6,835 nucleotides of DNA, taken from a bacterium. GTDB taxonomy: Bacteria > Patescibacteriota > Minisyncoccia > CAIUEV01 > JAHKAQ01. The position numbers were made by a program, and so were the translations under genes. Shown one piece after another: positions 1 through 6,077 of this stretch. The stretch lies in NCBI GenBank assembly GCA_018399475.1, contig JAGYOS010000012.1, forward strand, positions 1 to 6,835. The letters run 5' to 3'. The notes under the pieces were generated by a model, which saw only the letters and a list, made by a program, of their open reading frames with translations, did not search any database and was not told the DNA's origin. The first letter of the stretch is position 1. Each line of letters starts with the position of its first letter.

Positions 1-345
1 ATCAAGGTGTTTAACCGTCCAAGAATTATGGACCGAAAATATATCCGGCCCGTTACCGGCAGCAAAAGCTTTAATCAACTCGTTTTCATATTCATCATAA
101 GTAAATTTACGGTATTCTATTTGAGTAATTTGCGGATTTTCCTTTTTATAAAGACCAATCATTTTTTCTATTATATCCGAATCATCCCACACTCCCCAAA
201 TCTCTAAAGGTTCAACTTTAGAAGCTTCTTTTTCCCGGCAACCGCAACCGCTTAAAAAAGGGAGCCAAGCAAAAGCCAGCCCGAGCATTCCGATTTTAAT
301 TATTTTTCCCATATTTTTTAATTTTGAATTTATTTTAAATTTCAT
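1..345 (-). CDS. Extracellular solute-binding lipoprotein, partial (C-terminus outside window)
   Basis: This is the N-terminal 115 codons of a probable ABC-transporter substrate-binding lipoprotein; the frame is open to base 1. A lysine-rich n-region and a hydrophobic stretch (about residues 18-31) end in a lipobox, Leu-Ser-Gly-Cys, with Cys34 as the expected lipidation site and a second cysteine at 36. The mature part begins with a beta strand (LEIWGVWDD), then an ENPQI segment and GNGPDIF (about residues 97-103). This is the usual order in family 1 (MalE-like) binding proteins, where a helix is followed by a 'G.GPDI' loop. The protein would sit on the outer face of the membrane; its ligand cannot be told. 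I chose the ATG at 345 because its upstream sequence (AATAAAAAATG) matches that of the preceding methyltransferase gene. An in-frame ATG at 312 gives a shorter, also acceptable, 23-residue signal peptide. It is the last visible gene of the leftward run, 22 bp after the methyltransferase. Confidence 0.8.
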   Translation of the reverse strand, partial: MKFKINSKLKNMGKIIKIGMLGLAFAWLPFLSGCGCREKEASKVEPLEIWGVWDDSDIIEKMIGLYKKENPQITQIEYRKFTYDEYENELIKAFAAGNGPDIFSVHNSWTVKHLD

Positions 346-367
346 TTTTTATTCAGGAAAAACAAAA

Positions 368-925
368 TTATTTTTTTAGAAAAACTTTCCCCCAGTGGTA
401 ATTTCCAACCGCGAGATCTTTTTTAAAAATCAGTCCGTTCCTTAAACAAATTTCCATTATTTTTTCCGGGTCCACTAAAAGTTCGGGAGGAGGAGCTATG
501 GAAAGCCCGCTCTTTTTCCAATCAATAATAACTAAATCTTTGCCCGTTTTTAAAACAGCCGCGCTTTCCAGAATTATATTTTCTTTTCCCTCGTTAGCAA
601 ACAAAACATTGGAAATAGTAATCAAATCCAACGACCCTTGCCGGATAAATTTTTGAATACCGCCTCTTTCTTCCAAATTGATTCTTTTAAAGATAACGTT
701 ATCCAAAAAATTAAGTTGAACCGCGCTTTGAACATTTTCCAAAGCGTTTTCCAAAATATCAATGGCAAAAACCTTGCCCTCTTTGCCGACTTTTTTAGCT
801 AACGGGATGACAAAATAACCTTTTCCGCAACCTAAATCGGCTACGGTGTCTCCTTCTTGCATCTCAAGCTGCTTTACCACATCGTCAGGATCAAGGTAGC
901 CTTTGGCTTGAATTTTATCTTCCAT
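368..925 (-). CDS. Class I SAM-dependent methyltransferase, substrate unknown
   Basis: This is a complete 185-residue protein with a Rossmann-type methyltransferase fold. Motif I is VADLGCGKGYF (residues 28-38), the glycine-rich SAM-binding loop. The acidic residue that usually contacts the SAM ribose is Asp56 in VFAIDIL. A motif IV-like strand, SLDLITISNVLF, lies at 98-109, and a late strand, DLVIIDWKK, at 130-138. The short N-terminal part (GYLDPDDVV) and the absence of added domains resemble the UbiE/COQ5-like 'methyltransferase domain 11/25' group. That group acts on many small molecules and proteins, so no substrate is assigned. The ATG at 925 lies 28 bp after the gyrA stop and has no Shine-Dalgarno sequence. 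It is probably cotranscribed with gyrA, but nothing in the sequence ties its function to gyrase. The fold call is firm; the function is open. Confidence 0.88.
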   Translation of the reverse strand: MEDKIQAKGYLDPDDVVKQLEMQEGDTVADLGCGKGYFVIPLAKKVGKEGKVFAIDILENALENVQSAVQLNFLDNVIFKRINLEERGGIQKFIRQGSLDLITISNVLFANEGKENIILESAAVLKTGKDLVIIDWKKSGLSIAPPPELLVDPEKIMEICLRNGLIFKKDLAVGNYHWGKVFLKK

Positions 926-953
926 TTTTTATTTTTATATTGAATTTTGAGAA

Positions 954-3428
954 TTATTCAACTTTGGTGGCTTGAGCAAGCTTATCATTATCTTTTAACC
1001 TCATTACCCTAACACCCTGAGTCACCCGCCCTAAATTGGAAATGCTATCAATCTTCATTCTTATTATATTACCATGGCTGGAAGTTGCAATGATATCCGC
1101 AGCTTCTTCACTCTTAAGAACTAAAGAAGCGTGAGCTATTTCTCCGTTGCGAGAAGCAATCTTCAGAGTTTTCAGACCCATTCCTCCGCGCTTTTGCAAT
1201 TTATATTTGCTTAAATCGGTTTTTTTACCATAGCCCTTTTCAGTGATTACCATTAATTTTTTAGCTTCGGCTTTTCCGTGGTCAATAACATCCACCCCTA
1301 TCAATCGATCGCCTTCTTTCATTTTTATTCCCTTTACTCCGGCAGCAGTTCTACCCATTGGCCGGACATCTTTTTCTTTGAAACGAATCGCTTGACCTTT
1401 TCTGGTAACCATTATAATTTCGTCCTCTCCCGAGGTCAGGTCAACCCATTGTAAATGATCGCCTTCCTTTAATTTAATGGCTGTAATACCGGAGCTTCTA
1501 ATGTTGATGAATTTTTCCAGAGCCACTTTTTTAACTATTCCCATCTCGGTAGCCATAAAAAGATATTTGGATTTGGAATTTGATTGGGGATTAAGAGTAA
1601 GAGCCGCTGTAATTTTTTCTCTTTGGGAAAGAGAGAATAGATTAGCAATGGCTTTTCCCTTGGACAAACGAGAACTCTCGCCTATTTCAAAAGCCTTGAT
1701 TAAATAAACTTTCCCGGCTTCACTAAAAAAATAAACGTTGTCATGAGTTTGAACGGTAAAAAGAGAAGCTACCACATCGTCTTCTTTGGTAGCCGCCCCT
1801 ATAATGCCGCTACCACCGCGCTTTTGAACTTTATAAGCGTTGGGGTTCATTCTCTTTATGTAGCCTCCGCGGCTCATCATAATTATTGCTTCTTCTTCCG
1901 GAAAGAAATCCTCATCGGAAAATTCTCCCACTCTGCTTTTCATTATTCTGGTCCTTCTCTCATCTTTATATTTATCGCGCAAATTTTCCAATTCTTTCTT
2001 TACTTCTTTTTTAATTTTAGCTTCGGAGCTTAAAAGGTCTTCTAACTTTTCTATAAGTTTTTTCTTTTCTTCCAGTTCATCTTCTATCCTTTTTCTCTCC
2101 AAACCGGCAAGAGTTTGCAATTTCATTTCCAAAATTGCCGTTGCTTGCTCCACGGTAAATTTAAACTTTTTAACCAAGTTGAAATGGGCCACCTTTTTAT
2201 TCTTGGAAGATTTAATCGTTTTAATCACTGCATCAATTTTATCAATGGCTTTTTTCAAGCCTTCTAAAATATGCGCCCTTTCTTTGGCTTTATTCAAATC
2301 GAACTGACTTCTCCTGGTAATAATCTCAACCCGATGTTCCAAATAATAAGTCAGAATTTCCCTGACATTCATAACTTTTGGTTGGATTCCATTTTCCAGC
2401 GCCAACATGTTAAAACCAAAATTTTTCTGGAGATCGGTTAATTGATAAAGCCTGTTAAGAATTTTCTTGGGGTAAGTGTCTTTTTTAAGTTCAATCACAA
2501 TTCTAATTCCATCTTTATCTGATTCGTCCCTAATATCTTTTATCCCTTCCAACCTGCCTTCTTTTACCAGACTGGCGATTTTAGCAATAGTGCTCGCCTT
2601 GTTAGACTGATAAGTTATTTCAGAAACTACAATGTTAAAATATTCTTTTTTTGCTTCCACTATTTCGCATTTCGCCCGAGTTACCACTCTTCCTCTACCG
2701 GTAGCGTAAGCCTCTAAAATATCTTTTTGAGAATAAGCCGTCCCGCCGGTTGGAAAATCGGGTCCTTTAATAAACTCAAGTAATTTTTCTATTTCGCAGT
2801 CGGGGTTATCAATTAAATAAATAAGGGCTTCAATAACTTCCCCGACATTATGAGGAGGAATATTGGTAGCCATGCCCACCGCGATACCTACCGCTCCATT
2901 AATAAGCAATTGAGGAAGAGCCGCCGGTAAAACTTGAGGCTCTTTGCGGGAAGCATCGTAATTATCAATAAAATTAACGGTACCTTTATCAATATCTTTC
3001 AAAAGTTCTTCGGCAATAGCAGCCATCCGGCATTCGGTATAACGCATTTGAGCGGGACTGTCCCCGTCCACGGAACCAAAGTTCCCCTGCCCGTCAACCA
3101 AGGGATATCTCAAAGAAAAATTTTGGGCCAGCCTGACAGTGGCTTCATAAACCGAAGCATCTCCGTGAGGATGGTATTTTCCCAAAACATCACCAACTAC
3201 CAAGGCCGACTTCCTGTATTTGCTTTTATGAAAAAGGCCCAACTGATGCATGGAATAAAGAATTCTTCGCTGGCTTGGCTTCAAGCCATCCCTTACGTCA
3301 GGCAACGCCCGCGCGACAATGGTACTCATCGCATAATCAAGATAGGAAGTTTTCATCTCTTCGGTGATTTGTCTTGGTTTCACCAGACCAAATTCTTGTT
3401 TTTTAGCTTCTACATTTTTAGCTGCCAT
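954..3428 (-). CDS. gyrA: DNA gyrase subunit A
   Basis: This is the breakage-reunion subunit of the A2B2 type II topoisomerase that introduces negative supercoils using ATP hydrolysed by GyrB. It has 824 residues from the ATG at 3428. The winged-helix and tower domains come first, with catalytic Tyr130 in MRYTECRM, preceded by Arg129, and the conserved TNIPPHN at 188-194. A charged coiled-coil region runs from about 440 to 497. The C-terminal DNA-wrapping beta-pinwheel starts near 509. A GyrA box, QKRGGSG (535-541; canonical QRRGGKG), lies in the first blade and marks this as GyrA rather than ParC. A second similar motif, QKRGGMG, lies at 745-751. The quinolone-resistance region reads [10 protein letters not shown], with Ala91 where E. 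coli has Ser83 and Glu95 where it has Asp87. An in-frame TTG at 3437 would add three residues. The ATG is preferred, and it overlaps the upstream gene by 11 bp, suggesting translational coupling. Confidence 0.98.
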   Translation of the reverse strand: MAAKNVEAKKQEFGLVKPRQITEEMKTSYLDYAMSTIVARALPDVRDGLKPSQRRILYSMHQLGLFHKSKYRKSALVVGDVLGKYHPHGDASVYEATVRLAQNFSLRYPLVDGQGNFGSVDGDSPAQMRYTECRMAAIAEELLKDIDKGTVNFIDNYDASRKEPQVLPAALPQLLINGAVGIAVGMATNIPPHNVGEVIEALIYLIDNPDCEIEKLLEFIKGPDFPTGGTAYSQKDILEAYATGRGRVVTRAKCEIVEAKKEYFNIVVSEITYQSNKASTIAKIASLVKEGRLEGIKDIRDESDKDGIRIVIELKKDTYPKKILNRLYQLTDLQKNFGFNMLALENGIQPKVMNVREILTYYLEHRVEIITRRSQFDLNKAKERAHILEGLKKAIDKIDAVIKTIKSSKNKKVAHFNLVKKFKFTVEQATAILEMKLQTLAGLERKRIEDELEEKKKLIEKLEDLLSSEAKIKKEVKKELENLRDKYKDERRTRIMKSRVGEFSDEDFFPEEEAIIMMSRGGYIKRMNPNAYKVQKRGGSGIIGAATKEDDVVASLFTVQTHDNVYFFSEAGKVYLIKAFEIGESSRLSKGKAIANLFSLSQREKITAALTLNPQSNSKSKYLFMATEMGIVKKVALEKFINIRSSGITAIKLKEGDHLQWVDLTSGEDEIIMVTRKGQAIRFKEKDVRPMGRTAAGVKGIKMKEGDRLIGVDVIDHGKAEAKKLMVITEKGYGKKTDLSKYKLQKRGGMGLKTLKIASRNGEIAHASLVLKSEEAADIIATSSHGNIIRMKIDSISNLGRVTQGVRVMRLKDNDKLAQATKVE

Positions 3429-3732
3429 ATTTTTCAAAAAAATTTTTTATTGTATCGCTCTCTTTAAACCCTTTAAAAGATTCACCTATTTTCAATCCCA
3501 AAATCCTTATTTTGCTAAAAGAGCCGGTAATTTTTTTCACTCCTGCCAACTCACTAAAATTAGCAATTGAGTTTCTTTCCTTGGAAAAATCACTTTTAAA
3601 AGAAAAAAAACTTACTGCCAACAAAACAATTAAAAAAAAGCCCACTACTAATAATTGAATTCTTTTCCTTTCTTCTATTGTTTTTTGTTGGATCCTTTTG
3701 ATAACTTTTAGAATAAAATCGGATGATCGCAT
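3418..3732 (-). CDS. Small single-pass membrane protein, unknown function
   Basis: I do not recognise this 104-residue protein. A basic N-terminal segment (residues 1-25, rich in Lys, Arg and Gln, probably helical) is followed by one hydrophobic stretch, about residues 26-45 ([18 protein letters not shown]), and then a lysine- and serine-rich soluble tail. The positive-inside rule predicts the short N-terminus in the cytoplasm and the roughly 60-residue tail outside, but the tail is also basic, so orientation is uncertain. There is no signal-peptidase or lipobox site. The ATG at 3732 lies 21 bp after the hydrolase stop, and the 3' end overlaps the gyrA ATG in another frame. I judge it a real gene because it fills the gap between two certain genes in the same direction, has an ATG start and contains a clear membrane segment. 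It could be a lineage-specific envelope protein. Confidence 0.7.
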   Translation of the reverse strand: MRSSDFILKVIKRIQQKTIEERKRIQLLVVGFFLIVLLAVSFFSFKSDFSKERNSIANFSELAGVKKITGSFSKIRILGLKIGESFKGFKESDTIKNFFEKYGS

Positions 3733-3753
3733 AATTGAAATAGAAGATCAAGC

Positions 3754-4413
3754 TTACAAGGGGCTAAGTTCCACCACTTCCATTTCATCGCCTTTGAACA
3801 TATCCTTTTTCAATTTTAGTTTTGCCATTTTTTCTTGAGGCTTAATCCCCAATTCTTTATAAAAATCTTCCACTCCTCCCAAACCTTCAACTTTAAGTCC
3901 CGGCACATTGTAGTGCATGGCGATTACAACGGAAGGTTCAATTGATTTTATTACCTCTACCGCTTCTTTGGGCCCGATAGTATACTTTCCCCCAACCGGA
4001 ACCAGCAAAATATTTATTTCGCCGATTTTATCAATTTGATTTTTATCCAAAAGATGGCCCAGATCGCCAAGATGGCAAATACGGACGCCTTCGCTTTCAA
4101 TTATATAAACAGAATTCAAGCCTCTCAATTTGCCTCCTTGGTCGTCATGGTAAGTCTGAATACCAACCACGCTCACCCCCCTAAAAGCATATTCTCCCGG
4201 ACTATTTATAAGAAAAAAGTCTCCTTTTAAATTACTGGTGTCATTATGGTCAAAATGGTTATGGGTAGTTAAAACCAAGTCAGCTTGGCCTCGCGGAGGC
4301 TTAAGACCCAGCTTTTCTCCAAAAGGATCAATAAAAACCGTTATTTTATCCTGATCGGCAAGCGGCTTGGTTGAAATTTTAAAACAAGAATGGCCGCAAT
4401 ATTCAATTTGCAT
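3754..4413 (-). CDS. Metallo-beta-lactamase-fold hydrolase, UlaG/UPF0173-like
   Basis: This is a complete 219-residue metal-dependent hydrolase of the COG2220 type, which includes UlaG (L-ascorbate-6-phosphate lactonase) and the UPF0173/YtkL group. The N-terminus, with GHSCFKI (7-13) and an IDPFG turn (28-32), is typical. The metal-binding motif is TTHNHFDHND (49-58), giving likely ligands His51, His53, Asp55 and His56. Further ligands are His114 and Asp117 in ICHLGDLGH and His167 in AMHYNVPG. All the expected metal-site residues are present, so it should be active. It has no signal peptide and should be cytoplasmic. The substrate cannot be inferred, because family members act on lactones, phosphodiesters and related esters. 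It is the first gene of the leftward run. Its ATG at 4413 follows an A/T-only stretch with no Shine-Dalgarno sequence. Confidence 0.92.
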   Translation of the reverse strand: MQIEYCGHSCFKISTKPLADQDKITVFIDPFGEKLGLKPPRGQADLVLTTHNHFDHNDTSNLKGDFFLINSPGEYAFRGVSVVGIQTYHDDQGGKLRGLNSVYIIESEGVRICHLGDLGHLLDKNQIDKIGEINILLVPVGGKYTIGPKEAVEVIKSIEPSVVIAMHYNVPGLKVEGLGGVEDFYKELGIKPQEKMAKLKLKKDMFKGDEMEVVELSPL

Positions 4414-4480
4414 AATTTTAAATTAAAAAATAAATTTTTAACTTGCCGGTAATCTATCGGGTTGCTTCTTTTAGAATTAA

Positions 4481-4486
4481 ATTATA
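4481..4486 (-). promoter_or_regulatory. Candidate -10 element for the leftward gyrA operon
   Basis: The minus strand reads a perfect TATAAT here, about 68 bp upstream of the hydrolase ATG, which would give a leader of roughly 60 nt. The best upstream -35 candidate is TTAATA on the minus strand (4506-4511), with a long 19-nt spacer, and there is no TG extension. In DNA this rich in A and T a perfect hexamer can easily arise by chance. The support is its position, in the only sizeable gap before the operon. Confidence 0.3.
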
Positions 4487-4532
4487 AATCATTATTTTAT
4501 TCTTTTATTAATTTAACATAAAAAGCCGCTAC

Positions 4533-4561
4533 TTGCAAAAAAGAGGATTAAAGAATAAACT
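4533..4561 (+). promoter_or_regulatory. Weak candidate promoter for rpsA-tilS
   Basis: TTGCAA (4533-4538) matches the TTGACA consensus at four of six positions. TAAACT (4556-4561), 17 nt further on, matches TATAAT at four of six. Transcription would start near 4568, giving rpsA a leader of about 100 nt that carries half or all of the inverted repeats described separately. The match is modest and the surrounding sequence is AT-rich, so this is only a best guess. Confidence 0.2.
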
Positions 4562-4602
4562 GGGGAATGGAAGAATTCGTTTTAAATAATCAAAATAATC
4601 CT
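4544..4602 (+). repeat. 7-bp inverted repeat upstream of rpsA
   Basis: AGGATTA (4544-4550) is the exact reverse complement of TAATCCT (4596-4602), with 45 nt between the arms. If transcribed, it could close a long stem-loop in the rpsA leader; as DNA, it could be a protein-binding dyad, though the spacing is wide for that. Pairing does not extend beyond the seven bases on either side. A chance origin is possible. Confidence 0.3.
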
Positions 4603-4620
4603 AAAAAGCTTTTATTTTAA

Positions 4621-4655
4621 ACGGAGATAAAAGCGATTTTAATTATTAAATCCGT
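4621..4655 (+). promoter_or_regulatory. Possible leader hairpin just upstream of the rpsA start
   Basis: ACGGA (4621-4625) can pair with TCCGT (4651-4655). Nested inside, TAAAA and TTTTA (about 4628-4641) flank a GCGA loop, a member of the stable GNRA tetraloop class. The structure ends 12 nt before the rpsA ATG. The only purine-rich GGAG nearby (4623-4626) lies inside its 5' arm and is about 40 nt from the start, too far to act as a normal ribosome-binding site. Ribosomal protein S1 controls its own mRNA through leader structure in gammaproteobacteria; that this leader works in the same way is inference. The stems are short and mostly A-U. Confidence 0.3.
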
Positions 4656-4667
4656 ATTATTTTATTT

Positions 4668-6074
4668 ATGATTGAAAAAACAACCCTTACTAAAAACGAA
4701 CCGGATTCAGTTTCTCCGATGGAAAAACTTTTGGAAAAAGAAGAGGTTCAAATACCAAAAATTGGCGATTTAGTAAAAGGCAAAGTGATTGACGTGGGTA
4801 AAAATGCAATTTATTTGGATTTGGGAATAATGGGCACAGGCATAGTTATGGGCAGAGAAATGAAAGACGGCTTGGGAATATCCGAACATCTTAAAAAAGG
4901 AGACGAGGTGGAAGCTACTGTAGTTGAACTGGAAAATGAAGACGGTTACATGGAGCTCTCTTTAAGAGAAGCCGGTTATGAAAAAACTTGGGATGAAATA
5001 GAAAGAAAGAAAAAAGAAGAAGAAACAATCCAATCTAAAATATTGGCCGCCAACCGTGGAGGCTTAATGGTTGAAATTAACGGGATAACGGGTTTTTTAC
5101 CGGTTTCCCAGCTTGCCAATGAAAATTACCCTCGGGTGGAAGATGGAGATAAAAATAAAATCCTCCAACTTTTAAACGCTTTAGTGGATCAAACTTTAGG
5201 TGTAAGAATTATTGACATAGATAGAGAGAATGAAAAATTAATTGTTTCTGAAAAGGCCACTCTTTCCGAGAAAGAAGGAAAAGAAATCAAAAAATTCAAG
5301 GTGGGAGATATTGTAGAAGGAACAGTTAGCGGAATTGTTGATTTTGGAGTTTTTATAAAATTTCCTCCCAAAGACCGAGAAGAGAAAGAAATTGATTCCA
5401 AAGATATTTTGGAAGGCCTGATTCATATCTCCGAGTTAGCTTGGCAGTTAATAGATGATCCTCGCGATATTATGAAAGTGGGAGAAAAAGTAAAATGTAA
5501 AATTATCGGGATTGAAAAAAATCGGATTTCTTTTTCCATCAGAGCCTTGAAAAAAGACCCTTGGAGCAATGTAGAAAAAAAATACAAGGTGGGAGATATT
5601 GTGAAAGGAGAAATTACCAAATTTAATCCTTTCGGGGCTTTCGTCCAGCTAGATAAAGATATCCACGGCTTAGCCCATATTTCCGAGTTGAACCGTTATG
5701 CCGGTGAAAAAAATATAGAAGATATTTTAAAAACCAGAAAAACTTATAAATTTAAAGTTCTCTCCATTGAACCTAAGAATCACCGGATGGGACTTTCCCC
5801 TTCTATTGGTGGAGAAAAGAAGGCAAAGAATGGAAAGGATGAAAAGCAAAAGACGGTCCAAAAAACAAAGACTGTTTCCAAAAATAAGAAAGAAGCTCCT
5901 AAAAAAGTTGGAAAAGCCAAAAAAGAAACTCTTAAAAAAGAGAAAAAGGAAACAAAACCGGCAAGAAAAAAAGAATTAAAGAAGAAAAAAGATTTGCCGA
6001 AGACTTCTCCCAAAAAAAACAGTAAAGCTTTAAAAAAGCCGGCTAAAAATAAAACCGGCAAGAAAAAAGCCTAA
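4668..6074 (+). CDS. rpsA: 30S ribosomal protein S1 (bS1), four S1 domains plus lysine-rich tail
   Basis: This is a complete 468-residue protein with four S1 (OB-fold) RNA-binding domains: about 32-101 (GDLVKGKVIDVGKNAIYLDLG), 118-197 (RGGLMVEINGITGFLPVSQL), 211-292 (VGDIVEGTVSGIVDFGVFI, HISELAW) and 307-378 (VGDIVKGEITKFNPFGAFV, HISEL). Domains 3 and 4 are the best conserved. E. coli S1 has six domains in 557 residues; four-domain forms are common in other phyla. Residues 382-468 form a low-complexity basic tail with 38 lysines by hand count. S1 binds the 30S subunit and helps capture and unfold mRNA, which would matter more if Shine-Dalgarno pairing is rare here. The ATG at 4668 is preceded only by A/T sequence. 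It could be called a general S1-domain RNA-binding protein, but the four repeats and the adjacent tilS favour bS1. Confidence 0.9.
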   Translation: MIEKTTLTKNEPDSVSPMEKLLEKEEVQIPKIGDLVKGKVIDVGKNAIYLDLGIMGTGIVMGREMKDGLGISEHLKKGDEVEATVVELENEDGYMELSLREAGYEKTWDEIERKKKEEETIQSKILAANRGGLMVEINGITGFLPVSQLANENYPRVEDGDKNKILQLLNALVDQTLGVRIIDIDRENEKLIVSEKATLSEKEGKEIKKFKVGDIVEGTVSGIVDFGVFIKFPPKDREEKEIDSKDILEGLIHISELAWQLIDDPRDIMKVGEKVKCKIIGIEKNRISFSIRALKKDPWSNVEKKYKVGDIVKGEITKFNPFGAFVQLDKDIHGLAHISELNRYAGEKNIEDILKTRKTYKFKVLSIEPKNHRMGLSPSIGGEKKAKNGKDEKQKTVQKTKTVSKNKKEAPKKVGKAKKETLKKEKKETKPARKKELKKKKDLPKTSPKKNSKALKKPAKNKTGKKKA

Positions 6075-6077
6075 AAG

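Larger units (their letters stand above)
4414..4667. other. Divergent intergenic spacer between the two operons
   Basis: This 254-bp AT-rich region is the only sizeable gene-free stretch in the window. It must hold the promoters for both the leftward hydrolase-gyrA run and the rightward rpsA-tilS run, unless transcription enters from elsewhere. It contains a minus-strand TATAAT, a weak plus-strand promoter candidate (TTGCAA at 4533-4538, TAAACT at 4556-4561, 17-nt spacer), and two inverted repeats close to rpsA. I see no tRNA, no open reading frame worth calling and no terminator with a GC-rich stem followed by a T run. Confidence 0.8.

Noticed and set aside
7..207. 66-codon plus-strand frame at the left edge
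   Set aside because: It is antisense to the solute-binding lipoprotein, whose lipobox and binding-protein motifs show which strand is coding.
1477..2033. 76- and 96-codon plus-strand frames opposite the gyrA C-terminal and tower regions
   Set aside because: They are shadows of gyrA with no recognisable motif and no start context of their own.
2934..3467. 177-codon open frame on the plus strand opposite gyrA
   Set aside because: It lies antisense to the most conserved part of gyrA, its translation shows no domain, and its composition mirrors the constraints of the gyrA frame.
4601..4620. AAAAGCTTTT palindrome followed by a T-rich stretch, considered as a terminator
   Set aside because: The stem is short and almost entirely A-T, there is no gene end just upstream on either strand, and it sits in the leader of rpsA.
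5767..6061. Arg/Lys-rich plus-strand frame and Phe-rich minus-strand frame over the 3' end of rpsA
   Set aside because: Both come from the A-rich lysine codons of the S1 tail read in other frames (AAA and AAG shifted, or TTT and CTT on the other strand).
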